Positions 1 through 11,803 of a DNA stretch of 64,000 bases are shown here, piece after piece. Origin of the DNA: Physcomitrium patens (lineage: Eukaryota; Streptophyta; Bryopsida; Funariales; Funariaceae); NCBI RefSeq assembly GCF_000002425.4, contig NC_037265.1, positions 6,766,850 through 6,830,849 on the forward strand. Direction: 5' to 3'. Under the pieces are notes generated by a model, which did no database searches, was not told the DNA's origin, and saw only the letters and a list, made by a program, of their open reading frames with translations. The translations under genes were made by a program, and so were the position numbers. The number at the start of each line of letters is the position of its first letter. Position 1 is the first letter of the stretch.

Positions 1-700
1 TTGTCTAAAGAAAAAATTCAATCAAAAAATGAAGAACATAATTGTTAATAAAAATAATATATTAAAAAATAAATTTATCTAGCTATAATAAAAATTGTGT
101 AGTCATACTCTTATGTAATATCTAATAAAGGTCATACTCTCTTCTTAAAATCTTCACCTTGTTTTAAAATAAACATCTTTTTAGGGCCTAAAAATCACAA
201 AGTCTTTGTCTTGCTAGATTTTTTAGTCTCAACTTTTTTTTAGATGGCAACTTTGCTAAAAGACATAATATATCTTTAGTAAAGATAACAAAGTCCATAC
301 ATGTAGAAATTATAGATGGTCATTCTTTATATTTTGGAGATAATAGCCATGAAATATTCCTATAAATGTTGCAATATATGGTCATAATAGCTTATTAATA
401 CTTTATATTATCAAATATTTTTATTTAATCTAATTATTTTAAGTTTATTTTAGCTAAAAAAATATAATCTTCAAATAGATTAGATCATTTATAATCATAA
501 TTTTTTCCATAATATAACCAAGATTTTTATTAATTAAATAAAAATTCATATGTCTAATATATTCAAATCTTTACTTGTAGGTACAAGAGTTTACATGCAT
601 GCTACAAAAGAAAGGTCATTCTTTGTTATTTATACTAGATCTATTTTTAATTAAAAATATTTTAAATGGCATTCTAAGATAATATTAAGATTATCAAGAT

Positions 701-735
<35 letters not shown>

Positions 736-1781
736 CTTTGTTAACATCCTTCCTATAATTACTCAATTGATTTTCAAGAAAAAACTTAATTGCCTTTTTG
801 ACCAATCTATAGCTTATCACTACATGATTTAGCTTCATAAAAACAATATATTGATACGAACTTGGCCAAAATCTTCATATATTATTTAAAATATTTCAAA
901 GAGAACCTATTTCATTTGTAAAGAAACTTAATAAGTTCCAATATATACTTTTTGTCTAATCTACTTGATATTTCGTTTTATAAAGAAACACAATAAAACA
1001 TGAAGTTTATGCTTTGAAAACATAAATTTATGCTTCATGTTTTGTTGTGTTTTCTAAAAACTTTGAAATATAGTACTATATATTAAGGTAGATAAGTAAT
1101 TATTTTATATAACTACTTCTTTAGCATATATTATTTTAAATGATTGTTTTATGATAGATCTTAAAAATAATTTAGACTATCATGGAAAAAAAGATTTTGA
1201 AAATAATAACAATCATCTAATATTTTTTAAAATTTGTTAATTATTATTGAATTTTTATAAAATATTTTTTCCAAATTATTGTTCTACTTACATTTTTAAC
1301 TTATAAGACAAACTTAAGTGGTATAAAGAAGCCAAAGTAATATTTAAAGCTTCAAAGATAACTTCTTATACAACACAAATCTTATATAATATTGATTTTT
1401 TGAATGAATTTTTATAGAAATAAATGCAATATACTTTAGCTTAAGTGCAATGTTATTACAAATGGAAATTGATGACAATCTTTATCTTGTAATTTTTTAC
1501 TTAAGAATATTTTTGATAGATGTAATTAGTTCTAAGATCCACAACAAAGAACTTTTTGTAATTGTGGATTCATTTCAAGAATGGTACTACTACTTAGAAG
1601 GCATTAATAGTCTACTAACTAATTATATAAATCACAAGAATATTAAGTATTTTATACTTTATATTAAATTAAAATTGAGCTTATTAGAATATATTTTTAT
1701 CAAAATTCGTATTCAATATTATAAATTGGCCAAAAATCAATAATATTTATTAAATAATTTTTTGAAATATTTTTATCTTGT
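1..1781 (+). pseudogene. Element D pol remnant: protease, RT and RNase H
   Basis: Aligned by eye to B, about 190-350 corresponds to the protease (the LGPKNHKVFVLLD stretch) and 540-720 to the protease-RT linker. 1450-1740 is an RNase H segment with recognisable IHNKELFVIVDSFQEW and the YLEG..HKNIKYF core. Almost all C or G positions of B are T or A here and stops occur in every frame, so it is not translatable. Loss of the protease catalytic triplet (LLDSGAS in B, LLDFLVS here) confirms decay. It ends where E inserted, at the codons matching B's HSYFAPKE. Confidence 0.75.
705..732. repeat. (TA)n microsatellite
   Basis: Perfect TA tract of about 26 bp inside the decayed protease-RT linker of element D. 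Confidence 0.9.
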
Positions 1782-2268
1782 TGTTATGGATATCTAACTA
1801 AAAGATTTTAAGAATATTTTAAAATATTCTATTGAATTCTAGAATTCTCTAAAGATTTTAAAAATATTTTAATAAATAATTTTAAAATATTTTTAGAAAA
1901 TCCTAAAAGATTTTTAAAATATTCCAACGAATTTTAGAAAATTTTAAAAAGATTAAAGAAGTTGTCTGAGAAGCTTTTTAAGATTGCTTTATCTTCAAGC
2001 AATATAAAAACTTCTCAAGAAATTTTGTAGAGTTGATTTGTCTTCAAATAATATGAGAATTTTTTAAGAAACTTCCTAATACCTAATATATATTGGAATT
2101 GAAACTCAGAAGATCTTCAATATTGACAACACATCTCTTGAAGCTCTATCTCATTTTTCTTAGTATTGATCTTCTACACATCTAGTTTATTCAAGTTCAT
2201 GCTAATTTTTTTGTTGAGAATCTTTTGTTCAAATTCTTATTTGGTATTTTATATAATATATTTGTACT
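1782..2268 (+). repeat. Element E 5' LTR
   Basis: Begins TGTTATGGATATC, equivalent to TGTTAGGGACATAG at the start of A's LTR, and matches 5625-6118 throughout. It contains repeated TTTTAAAATATT-type blocks, a TATATATTGGAATTG promoter-like segment near 2085, and TTGACAACACATCTCTT downstream (about 2123). The 3' end is uncertain by roughly 10 bases. Confidence 0.7.
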
Positions 2269-2359
2269 AATTTGTCAAGATTGTCCTCTTATCAATACTA
2301 AAGTTTAATCTTTCTTAATAAACAATACGCTATTCTTCTTCTTGAAGGCATTTAAGCAC

Positions 2360-2389
2360 TTTAAAAGTTGAAAAGTATCATCTTTTAAA
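2360..2389 (+). promoter_or_regulatory. Element E leader hairpin
   Basis: TTTAAAAG and CTTTTAAA form a perfect 8-bp stem around a 14-base loop. The position, between 5' LTR and gag, is that of the GCGGATTACC-loop hairpins of A, B and G. The loop itself is diverged here, so assignment rests on position and stem. Confidence 0.5.
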
Positions 2390-2429
2390 TTGATATTATT
2401 TAAAAACTTTCTTTTATTCTTTTAAGATA

Positions 2430-5190
2430 GTTGGAGGTGAAGATATTAGTATAATTGAATCTTTTGAGTCCAAATTAGATGTTATTTAAAATACATTGAA
2501 TAATTTATCTTGTAGAATTATTGAAATTGAGAGATTTTTGTAAGATTTTATGGTGATGCAAGACCTGAAGCAATTCAATCTATAATGCAATTACTTTTTA
2601 AGCTTCTACATCCAAAGAAATAGTGGCATTTGTACCTCAATTAAATAAAATTACTTATTCAACAACATAAAGAGCCTTGGATTAATCTTTCAAAATTTTT
2701 TGATGGTACATACTCTAAGTTTTGATGATTTGTTAATCAATTCAATTTATAACTTTTCTACAACTTAAGTACTATTCAATAGAAAAGATGCAAGTTGGTT
2801 TAGTTGAAACCTTACTCATAAGAAATGCCTTATCTTTGTTTGTTCCTTTATTTGAAAAGAGATCCCCAATCTTAAAAAAAAAAAAGAAAAAAAAGAAAAA
2901 AATCTTAGATAAGTTTATTATTTTCTATCTTGATGATATCTTAATCTACTCCAAGACTCTTGAAAAACATGAAGAACAAGTGAGATTAGTCTTGCAAAAG
3001 ATACAAGATATAAGATTATATGCCAAATTAGAATAACGTATATTCTATCAACTAAAAGTAGAGTTTTATAGATATATTATATTCAATAAAGGCTTATTAA
3101 TGGACTCGAAGAAAGTTCAAGCTATAATGGAGTGGATAATTCTAAAGACAATATGAAATGTATAATATTTTTTTGAATTTATTTATTTCTATCAAATACT
3201 TATCAAGAATTACTTGCTTGATATCCAAAGACAAATTCAAATGGGAATCTCAAGTAAAAAAGGCTTTTTAAGATTTGAAGGTACTTTTTATTATAGTTCT
3301 AATTTTAATATATCTAGATTTTACAAAGGTCTTTTATTTGGAGATTGATGCTTCTGACTTTACACCAAGAGATGTACTATCTAAAATGAGAAAAGATGAA
3401 AAATTCCACCCAATTGCATTTTATTTAAGAAAATTTTCAGCTATGGAGATCAATTATGAGATTTAAAATAATAAAAACTTCTTGTAATTATAGAAGCATT
3501 CTAAGAATAATATTACTTGCTAGAAAGCAATATGCATCTTATGATTGTATATACAAATCACAAGAACTTGAAATATTTTATCTCAATTCAAGATTTGAAT
3601 TGCCACCAAGCTCATTGGAATATGTCATTATTTTGTACTGACTTTCTAATTACATATTGACAAAGAAAGCAACAAGGACTATTAAATATTTAATTAAAAA
3701 AATTATATCTTATTTCAAAGGTCAAAAGAAGTAATATTTAATTAGTAATATACCACTTTCTTGAAGCTAGAACAATTTTAACTTTAAGCTACTTCTATAA
3801 TTATATCTTTTGATTCAAGTTTTTTTGAATAAATTTTTGCAACATCATCTAAGGACTCATTAGTTTATAATATCAAGCAATGCCTTGACAACAACAAGCT
3901 TAAATTCATAGAAGATCTTTTGTATTATAAAGATTTTTATATATTTTAGAAGGACCAATGTGACTTTAGGTTTTTTAATCTTCTCATAATTTTCCAACCA
4001 TAGGATATTTTGGATTTAACAAAATATTAAAGTTTATCTCTGAAGATTTTTGGTGGCTTCAAATAAGTAATATCATGAAGAATATTATCCTCATGTGTAA
4101 CATCTATCCAAGATCTAAGAATTCTCAACATCATTCTTATGGACTTATTTAGCCATTTTCAATTCCAAAGAAATCATGGTCTTTAATATCAGTAGATTTC
4201 ATCATTAATCTAGTGCTATTAGCTATATTTCATGCTATCTACATTATTGTGGATTGACTTACAAAGATGACATATTTTGTCATATGCAAAAAGGTAATTT
4301 TTAAAGACAAAATGATAAGGCTTTTTCTTAATAATATATATAACAATATCATAGCCTAAGTGATGACATCATTTTTTATCAAGGATCTTAATTTATATCA
4401 AAGTTATGAAAATTCTTTTTTGAAATATTAAAGGTAGATACCAAACTTTCTTCTATCTTCCACCTTCAAATTGATGGTTAAACAAAATAAGTCAATTTAG
4501 TTTTTGAATAGTATTTGCAATGTACCATTAACTATCAATAAGATGATTTGATCTTGTAGTTATCTTTAGAAAAGTTTTATTATAATAATATTTTTTATAC
4601 TTCAACTTAAAAAACACCATTTTATACTAATTATAATTATCATCCAAAGCTTGATTTGTTAAGTACACTAAATGATAAAAATCTATCAACTAAAGATCTT
4701 GCAAAGCAACTATTATAACTTAAGATAATTTTATAGTTCCATTTGCAAGCAGCTCAAGATTTTTTACAAAGCATCTTCAAATGAATTTAGAAAGAAATTC
4801 CTTCCTTTTTAAGTTGGAGATAAAATATAGCTTCTTTGACAAAATTTTAAGACCAATTGGTCTCACAATAAATTAGACTACCAAATATTGAGGCTATTTT
4901 GTATTCAAACGTAATTCAATCTAGTGGCTTATTAATTGAAACTACCTATATCTATAAAGGTACATCCAATCTTTCATATTTCTCTCTTAAAGACTTATTT
5001 AGAATTAACTATTTTAAAAAGAATATAACCATAACTGCCTTGCATTAGAATAAATAAACATGTAGAATATGAGGTGGAAAAGATTCTTGATTTTTAATGA
5101 AGAAGAGATAAGTTGGAGTATTTTATTCATTTGTATGGCTACTATATTAATGAATATATGTGAAAAATAGTAAAAAAATCTAATTAATAC
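2430..5190 (+). pseudogene. Element E gag-pol remnant
   Basis: 2430-2860 is gag N-terminus in broken frames (VGGEDIS.IESFESKLDVI resembles A's gag start; NRKDASWF and a VCSFI.KE segment match A's LSWFAPLFEKR). At about 2868-2903 gag jumps through an A-rich tract straight into the RT catalytic region at [12 protein letters not shown] (2920-2955). RNase H follows (about 3270-3640: LEIDASDF, LHPIAFYLRKFSA.EINYEI), then the integrase (about 3990-4560: FWW, SRSKN, SVDFI), the integrase C-terminus (4600-4900) and a chromodomain remnant to about 5190. There are multiple stops and frameshifts throughout. Confidence 0.75.
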
Positions 5191-5533
5191 ATTATAAAAG
5201 ATATAGAAATTTTATCAATACTATCTTAAAAAATCTAAATCTATTTTAGGATGACTTATCTATACAGCTACTTCTAAGATGTTATATATAATAAAAAAAA
5301 AATCATTAGTCATAATAATCTTAGAACTTAGTATATCCATTTTATGATCCAATATGTCAAATTAGAAAGTGTTTAGAGAGTCTTTAGATCATAAATAACA
5401 AGTAGACTCAAAATTGAAGTTTTTTATATCATTCCTACTAATTCAATTGTTATAACTCTTACAACCTTTGTAAGATCATTTTTGAGATAAAGTTGGACCT
5501 TCTCAAGGAAAGAAACAATCATGCTACAATGAA

Positions 5534-5537
<4 letters not shown>

Positions 5538-5566
<29 letters not shown>
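5538..5566. repeat. poly(A) tract
   Basis: Run of nearly 30 A residues between the E chromodomain remnant and the E 3' LTR. Confidence 0.9.
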
Positions 5567-5567
<1 letters not shown>

Positions 5568-5624
5568 TAAAGATGATACTTGAGCTTTGGTCATTTTATT
5601 GCAAATATAAAACTAATGCTCCTT

Positions 5625-6118
5625 GAAGAACTTGAAGTTGAAAAAGAAGATTTCAAAAATATTCTTAAAATATCCTATTGAGTTTTAAAATATTTTAGAT
5701 TATTCTTTCAATATTCTTATAGAAGATTTTAAAAGATATTTAGAAAGTTTTAGAAGGTTCTTAAAATATTCCAAAATTTTTTAAAAAAATTTAGGAAGAT
5801 TAAAGAAGTTGTTTAAGAAGCTTTCTAGAATTGTTTTATCTTCAAGAAATATGAAAACTTCTCAAGAAGCTTTATAGAATTGATTTGTCTTCAAAAAAAT
5901 ATTGATTTTTTTTTAAAAAAAAATTCTAATATCGAGTATATATTGGAGTCAAGGCTAAGAGGATCCTTAGTCTTAACAACACATCTCTAGGAGTTCTAGC
6001 TCACTTCTCTTATTATTGATCTTATATACATTTAGTTTAATAAAGTTCTTACTAACTTTCTTATTGAAATTCTTTTGTTTAATTTCTTATTTGGTATTTT
6101 ATATAATATATATATGAC
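5625..6118 (+). repeat. Element E 3' LTR
   Basis: Matches 1782-2268, including the TTTTAAAATATTCC blocks, GAAGTTGTTTAAGAAGCTTTC, the TATATATTGGAGTC promoter-like box (5936-5950) and AACAACACATCTCTAGGAG. It ends at ATATATGACA (6118), equivalent to the TGACA end of A's LTR. The start is hard to place because the TGTT end is eroded. Confidence 0.65.
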
Positions 6119-7356
6119 ACTTGCATCAAAAGAATAAGATTTATCTTTTAATCAATAATTAAAAAATTCTTCTAAAGCCAAAGTAATTTCATCTTTATAA
6201 AATAAAATCAAAATTGATTGTTAATTAAATATTTTTTAATCAAGTTTAATCAAATATATCATTAAATCTTCTTATATAAGATATCAAAAATAGTTTTTAA
6301 AAATCTCATCATACTTCAAAGTTTGAATTTAAAACCAATATTTTTTATTTTCAAAAATATTTATGTATTTTAAAATATAAAATATAATCATTGAAAAATA
6401 TACCATTAATCATAATTAAGATGATTAGACAATTATTTTGATTAGTAGATTTTTTCTATTGTAATATAATATATTTATTTATTCAAAATCTCTTTTCTAT
6501 GCTAATTATGATTATCATCTACAACTTAATACTTTTTATTTCTCAAGAATTAATAATCCTATTACAAAAGATTTTGAAAATTATTTATGAAAGCTACATG
6601 TAATAAGGATAGCATAATTTTATGAAGCTAAAGAATAATATAAGATCAATGCAAATGCCTATTGTAAAGAACTTCAATTCTATATTAGAGATAAGGTACA
6701 TTTATTTTATTGTAATATTTAAAGCAATTATTCTTTTGAGAAGTTGGATTAATTATAACTTGAAATATTTATTCTAAAAGAGATCAATCTAATTGCATAT
6801 AAATTATACTTATTGGCATCTGTAAAGAACCATTCCATGTTTTGTATATCTCTTCTTGAGCCATTCAAAATAATGAATATACTAGAAAGAAGATAGATGC
6901 CACTTCTTCTTTTAAGAATGAACAATAATAATAAGAATAAAAAAATAAAATTGAAGAGATTTTGGATTCATGATATTGCCAAAATATGTTAGAATATCTT
7001 ATATATTGGTGCAAATATGATATTAATGAATATACATAGGAGCTATTTTAAAAAATTATAAATGCAATAGACAAGGTTGATGTCTTTTATCAATAATATT
7101 TTTCAAAATTAAGATGAAGATTCAAAACATTCCTTGTTATAAAGCAAAGAATTTTCAATAAATATTGCATTCTATCTTTTATTATTGTATGTGGATTTTT
7201 CTATATTTGTGATATTAATGAGATATAAAATCTACAATCAATAAATTTAATACAATAGCTATCTTTTGTTGAATTACTAGACAAGGTGTTGAGATTGTTA
7301 CAACCTTCAAAATAATGTAATAGAAATAAATATCCTTAAGAATAAAATATTATTTC
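6119..7356 (+). pseudogene. Element D integrase C-terminus, chromodomain and start of ORF3
   Basis: Continues D after E. 6470-6900 aligns with B's post-catalytic integrase region (counterparts of NYGYRP, DKVWLLHRNIK, YRLHLPK and PVFHVSLLEPYK are recognisable). 6930-7075 is a chromodomain remnant. 7275-7356 aligns with the ORF3 start of B (LSQPSRRR region). The main integrase catalytic core seems to have been lost between 6180 and 6440. Element A interrupts it after the ATTTC at 7352-7356. No frame is open. Confidence 0.65.
7352..7356. other. Target-site duplication ATTTC, left copy
   Basis: ATTTC immediately before the A LTR; the identical pentamer follows the other LTR at 28156-28160. Joining across the two copies restores continuous alignment of D to B. 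Confidence 0.9.
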
Positions 7357-7754
7357 TGTCATGGACACAAAAATACAGACTTGAGATCTAACAAGAAGTT
7401 CAAGAAGAACTGGCAAGAACTAGATTAATCAGATGAATACAAGAACAACACCAAAGAGATGAGGTAGAGCTCCAAGAGATGTGTTGTCGAGACTAAAGAA
7501 CTCTTCAGCCTCGATTCCAATATATACTCCTATTTAGGAAACTTCTCAAGCAACTTCTATCAACTAGGAAGCTTCTAGAAGGTTCCAGAGACTTGCTCCT
7601 AGAAGGTTCTAGAAACTTATCTCTAGAAGGTTCTAAGGACTATGTCCCTAACATCTTCTACCAACTAAGAAGCTTCTAGAAGGTTCCAGAGACTTGCTTC
7701 TAGAAGGTTCTAGAAGCTCGTCTTTAGAAGGTTCTAAGGACTATGTCCCTAACA
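7357..7754 (-). repeat. Element A 3' LTR
   Basis: 398 bp, TGTTAGGG...CATGACA on the minus strand; homologous to 27734-28155. It contains repeated CTTCTAGAAGGTTC palindromic units (7560-7740), a TATA box (minus strand, about 7520-7526) and, about 30 nt further, AGTCTCGACAA (7484-7494). That 11-mer is complementary to the sequence following the 5' LTR. Confidence 0.92.
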
Positions 7755-7775
7755 TCACCCCCTCCTTTAGCTTCA
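7755..7775 (-). promoter_or_regulatory. Element A polypurine tract
   Basis: On the minus strand GCTAAAGGAGGGGGTGA directly precedes the 3' LTR, the expected second-strand primer. Confidence 0.8.
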
Positions 7776-7804
7776 AGGTCTCTAAGAAGCAATGTTGTTG
7801 TCAA

Positions 7805-8158
7805 TCAGTACGAACGCAAGAAAATGAAGATCTGTCGCATAACGTCTGTTATGAACTCCAACTGTTGTTCACGAGATAAGTGGTTCATTGGCCCTTGAAG
7901 CCAATGGTAGTGGCCCACTCCTTCAACTTTTGACCAAGTATGAACTTCCGTGTCTTCATTGTGAAATTGTCCTACAAATATGCTTTTTGGTTGACCATCA
8001 TAAGCAAGCTTGGACTCAAATATAATCACCAGTGATCGGTTACTTGGTATCCTCTATCGTCGTCGTGGTGTAGGTGGTTCTTCATCTCGAGGTCACCTTC
8101 GTGAGCTAGTTGGTTGAGATAATCTGACTGGTATAGTATCTATTTCTTGGCTATCCAT
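7805..8158 (-). pseudogene. Element A ORF3, unrecognised protein downstream of the chromodomain
   Basis: Frame of 117 codons from ATG at 8158 (MDSQEIDTIPVRLSQPTSS) to a stop at 7805, interrupted by two stops in the Arg/Pro-rich linker (TGA, probably from CGA, and a TAG). The C-terminal half (from about 8029) is open and contains VGHYHWLQGPMNHLSREQ followed by an amphipathic tail ending FIFLRSY. The same order and core occur in B, D, F and H. It is separate from pol and lies between the chromodomain and the polypurine tract. I do not recognise the domain. No signal peptide or membrane segment is evident. Function unknown. Confidence 0.6.
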
Positions 8159-8295
8159 ATCAGAAGACCAAATTATGGCTACTGAAAAAATTCTATTTTA
8201 TCTTGGAGAAAATAACTACATCAACTACGAATTTTGGTGGTGCTCTCCCCCTTTCTTATATTCTTGGGTGAGCAAGCTTCAGAAAGAAGCTATCA

Positions 8296-11036
8296 TCAAA
8301 CCGACTTAGGTTTATGAGGATGTTGTTGATGAAACTCTTGTACCTTTTGCGGCGCATTGGCGAGATTTTCAGCTAGCTCCCACGTTCGCTCATTAATGTC
8401 GTAGCCGCACCAATGAACAAGATACTCTAACTTGCCCCACCTTTGCCGTGAATCTAGTACCTTTTCAACCTCGTATTCCTCGTGGTTCTCGATCTCAATA
8501 CTAGGTGGCGGACATTGCATTCTTCCAGAAAAAGACGACTCTCGATAAGGCTCTAACAGAGAAACATGAAAGACTGGATGTACCTTCATAGAAGCCGGTA
8601 ATTCCAGACGGTACGCCATTGGATTGATTTGCTTTTGGATGATAAATGGTCCCAATCTTCAATAGTCTAACTTATCACATGGTCGCTTGGTCTTGATATT
8701 CCGTCGAAGAAGCCATGCTTTATCTCCAATTTTGAAAGTAGGTGCTTGATTCCGAAATCTATCTGCAGATGCCTTGTAGGATTCTTGAGCGGATTGTAAT
8801 TGAAGCTTCAATGTATTTTGAAGCTCTGATAGTTGTTTCGCAAATCTTTCAGCTGCTGGATTGTTATTTGTTGATGGACTCAATAAATCAAGCTTCGGAT
8901 GATACCCATAGTTAGAAAAGAATGGTGTGTATTGAGTCAACGCATGGAGGTTGTTGTTATATGCAAACTCGGCTAGCGACAGATATGTGGTCCAATCGTC
9001 TTGCTGATAGTTAATGCTGCATTGTAAGTATTGTTCCAAGACTTAGTTCACCCTGTTCCGTTTGGCCGTCAGTTTGAGGATGAAAAGCCAAAGAAAGCTT
9101 CATATCCACCTTCATTATCTCAAAGAGAGATCTCCAAAACTTTGATACGAACTGGGTTCCTCGATCTGATATGATATCATTTGGTAGTCCATGATATCGA
9201 TACACATTATCGAGAAAGAGTCTTGTTGTGACTTCATTGGACGATGTTTTCTTGCAAGGGACAAAGTGCACCATTTTTGTAAGCCGATCTACCACGAAAA
9301 AGATATTGTCAAATGAGTTCGATGATGGCAAGTCCGTGATGAAGTCCATGGAAACTGAAGACCATGGTCGACGTGGAATCGAAAATGGCTGTAGGAGTCC
9401 ATAAGGGCAATGCCGAGGATTCTTGGATCTTGAACAGATGTCGCAGGAGAGGACAAAATCTTTCACATCCTTCCACATTTGGGGCCACCAAAAATCTCGA
9501 GAAATAAGCTCCAAGGTCTTGTTGAATCCAAAATGTCCTGCAGTTGAAAAATCGTGGCGAGATTGAAGAAATCGGAGTCATGTTGGTCCTTTTGGAAATA
9601 TAACCGCTCCTCAAAGTATAAAAGATCTCCCTCCACCTTGAACTTATCGTCATTGGCATGCGGCTTAATATCAATGGCTACTGAATCTTCAATGGTCACG
9701 GCACGTACCTTATTCAGGAAGTCAGCATCAATTGGCAAAATAGTAGCGCAAAGCTGAAATTGCTCTGGCTTTAACAATGTCGTGCATTGTTGATGAAATG
9801 CTACTTTTCCAACCTTTGGTACAAGATACGATCTCCTCGATAAGGCATCAGATAGGCCTTGCTGCTTTTTAGGTCGATAAGTGATAACAAAATCAAACCT
9901 AGATAGCAACATATTCCACCGAGCTTAACGTCGATTTAGAACTTGAGCCGACATGAAATACTCCAAATTCTTGTGATCTGTGTATATGGTCACTAGATGT
10001 GCAGCTCCTTCAAGAAAGTGACGCCATTCTTAGAAAGAATCTACTATAGCAAGAAGTTCCTTATCATGGATCTCATAATTAATTTCAGCACCAGAGAACT
10101 TTCGAGAATAGAATGCAATTGGATGGAGCTTCTTGTCTTCTCCCATTTGTGAAAGTATAGCTCCTAAATCAAAATCCGAAGCATCAGTTTCTAAATAAAA
10201 AGCCTTTGTAAAGTCTAGATGTACTAAGGTTAGAGCTGTAGTAAATGCGATCTTCAAGTCTTGAAACGCCTTCTCTGCTAGAGGTCCACATTCCAACTTA
10301 TCCTTGCATGTCAACCAAGTGAGGGGAGCAGCAACTTGAGAGTAATTTTTGATAAAGATCCGATAGAAGTTAGCAAAATCAAGAAAGCATTGTACGTCTC
10401 TAACCGTCTTCGGAACCTCCCAAGACACAATTGCTTCTACTTTCTTGGGGTCCATCTTCAAGCCTTCCGTAGTCTCAACAAACCCCAAAAACTCCATCTC
10501 TATTTGGTAAATAAAAACTTTTCCAACTTGGCATATAGTCCTCGCTCGCGTAGTTTCTCCAAAACCAAACGAACGTATTTTTTATGCTCTTCCTCATTTT
10601 TGGAGAATATCAAAATATCATCCAAATAGATGACAACAAAATCATCAAGGTGCTCTCGAAAAATATCATTCATCATATGTTGAAAGACCGCTGGAGCATT
10701 GGTAAGACCAAAGGGCATGATATTATACTCAAAATGGCCATACCTTGTATGGAACGCTGTCTTCCTCTCATCTCCTTCCTTGATTCGTACGAGGTTGTAA
10801 GCTCCCCTTAGATCAATTTTTGTAAAGATCCTTGCAGGTCCAAGTTATTCTAAGAGACCAAAAATCAAGGGTAATGGATAACGATTCTTCTTTGATACCT
10901 TATTGAGGCCTCGATAGTCCACGCACATCCGCAATGAGCCATCTTTCTTCTTTACAAATAAGATGGGTGCTCCAGCTGACGATTTTGAATAACGGATGAA
11001 GTTCTTGGCTAGATTGTTATCGATGTACTTCTGCAA
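8296..11036 (-). pseudogene. Element A pol: RT, RNase H, integrase, chromodomain
   Basis: Minus-strand polyprotein, nearly complete but broken. RT (11036-10500) has [18 protein letters not shown], the [13 protein letters not shown] segment, PFGLTNAPA and catalytic YLDD. RNase H (10497-9960) has LETDASDF, KELLAIVDSF and TDHKNLEY. Integrase (about 9910-8700) has zinc-binding CDICSRSK and catalytic D (SMDFITDLP), D (ISDRGTQF) and E (QTDGQTE). The chromodomain is 8655-8296 (EYEVEKVLDSR...LEYLVHWCGYDINERTWE). Frameshifts lie near 10500, 9540 and 9050 and a few stops occur. Its 5' end was cut by B; 26 or so codons joining it to the protease are lost. Confidence 0.9.
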
Positions 11037-11038
11037 TA

Positions 11039-11521
11039 ATAATTCTATAATATTTAATATAGAAGCTTCTTAGAAATTTCTTAGACGCTGCTTTGACTTC
11101 ATAGGTATCTTTAATTGACTTTTTAGATTAGAAACGTGGTCAACAAGTTGGCCATGTGCCACACATGTTGTTAGCTTGAAGATCAAGCTAACTATGTGGC
11201 CCACAAGTAGAAAAACTTACCTTGTAAGTCAAGGCATGTGCCCTACAAAGTCAACACATATTAGAGGTCCTATAGAATGTCGCCACGTAGCCCCTAGTTA
11301 GAGAGTATATATAGAGACAAGAGTGAAGGCTTCTTCATTCTTGTCAACTCCTTTCTTGCTTTCAGTCTAGTTTCAAGGGTCTATAGTTTTCTTGTCTTTT
11401 GGCAATAGCCATTCCAGTTTCTCTTTCAATATATATACTTGTTTATATATATTTTGTTACCTCTCTTGAGTGAATGCTCACTTGTTTGAATTATTTTTTT
11501 ATCGAGTTCTTGTCCTTGACA
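11039..11521 (+). repeat. Element B 5' LTR (5'-truncated)
   Basis: Aligns base for base from 11041 with 25291 of the 3' LTR and ends ...GTCCTTGACA at 11521. It contains TATATATAG (about 11306-11314) and a 13-bp inverted repeat around the inferred start site (11316-11345, one mismatch through a C-to-T change). The U3 start is missing. Confidence 0.92.
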
Positions 11522-11523
11522 GA

Positions 11524-11535
11524 TTGACAAGAGTG
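11524..11535 (+). promoter_or_regulatory. Element B primer site of self-priming type
   Basis: TTGACAAGAGTG begins 2 nt after the LTR end and is the exact 12-nt complement of CACTCTTGTCAA at 25586-25597 in the 3' LTR, about 30 nt downstream of TATATATAG. No tRNA 3'-end complement (TGG...) lies next to the LTR. A TATCAGAGC motif resembling an iMet-type site occurs only further on (11546-11554). Confidence 0.7.
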
Positions 11536-11610
11536 CACTTACAATATCAGAGCTTTGTTTTTCTTGAGTAAGAGTGGATTACCCCTTTTTCTTGACAGGA
11601 CATAAGCGTA

Positions 11611-11639
11611 TTAGAAGTTTGCGGATTACCCACTTCTAA
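11611..11639 (+). promoter_or_regulatory. Element B leader hairpin with GCGGATTACC loop
   Basis: TTAGAAGT and ACTTCTAA pair perfectly around loop TTGCGGATTACCC. Similar loops with different but still complementary stems occur in the leaders of A (two copies) and G (two copies). A possible RNA signal for packaging, dimerisation or translation; role not known. Confidence 0.6.
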
Positions 11640-11803
11640 ACTGATATTGTTCTTAGTATCTTCTTTGTTATCAAGTCTTTTCTTTTTCTTTTGTCTTGAG
11701 CAATATCAGACAAATTTTTCTTCTTAGTATCATTATGGCAGAGCTTGTTGAAATGAAGAGTGCAATGGCACAAATGCAAGAACAATTGAGGGATTTAATG
11801 CTT

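Larger units (their letters stand above)
1782..6118 (+). mobile_element. Element E: internally deleted Ty3/gypsy chromovirus
   Basis: Same LTR family as A. It inserted into D's pol: D resumes at 6119 in the FYLASKE-like codons that continue from 1781. The flanks CTTGT (left) and CTTGC (right) are a likely 5-bp target duplication with one transition. The element keeps both LTRs, a gag N-terminus, and pol from the RT YLDD box to the chromodomain. Gag C-terminus, protease and the N-terminal half of RT are deleted. LTR ends are approximate because of decay. Confidence 0.75.

Noticed and set aside
2788-3036. Open frame with a poly-lysine run next to [10 protein letters not shown]
   Set aside because: It is the fusion of E gag remnant and RT through an A-rich deletion junction, not a gene.
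7560-7740. CRISPR-like repeats (CTTCTAGAAGGTTC units)
   Set aside because: Irregular spacing, no unique spacers, and present in both LTRs of element A in a eukaryotic context.
11546-11554. TATCAGAGC as a tRNA-iMet primer site for B
   Set aside because: It lies 24 nt from the LTR end, not adjacent, and lacks the leading TGG; the 12-nt LTR complement next to the LTR is the better candidate.
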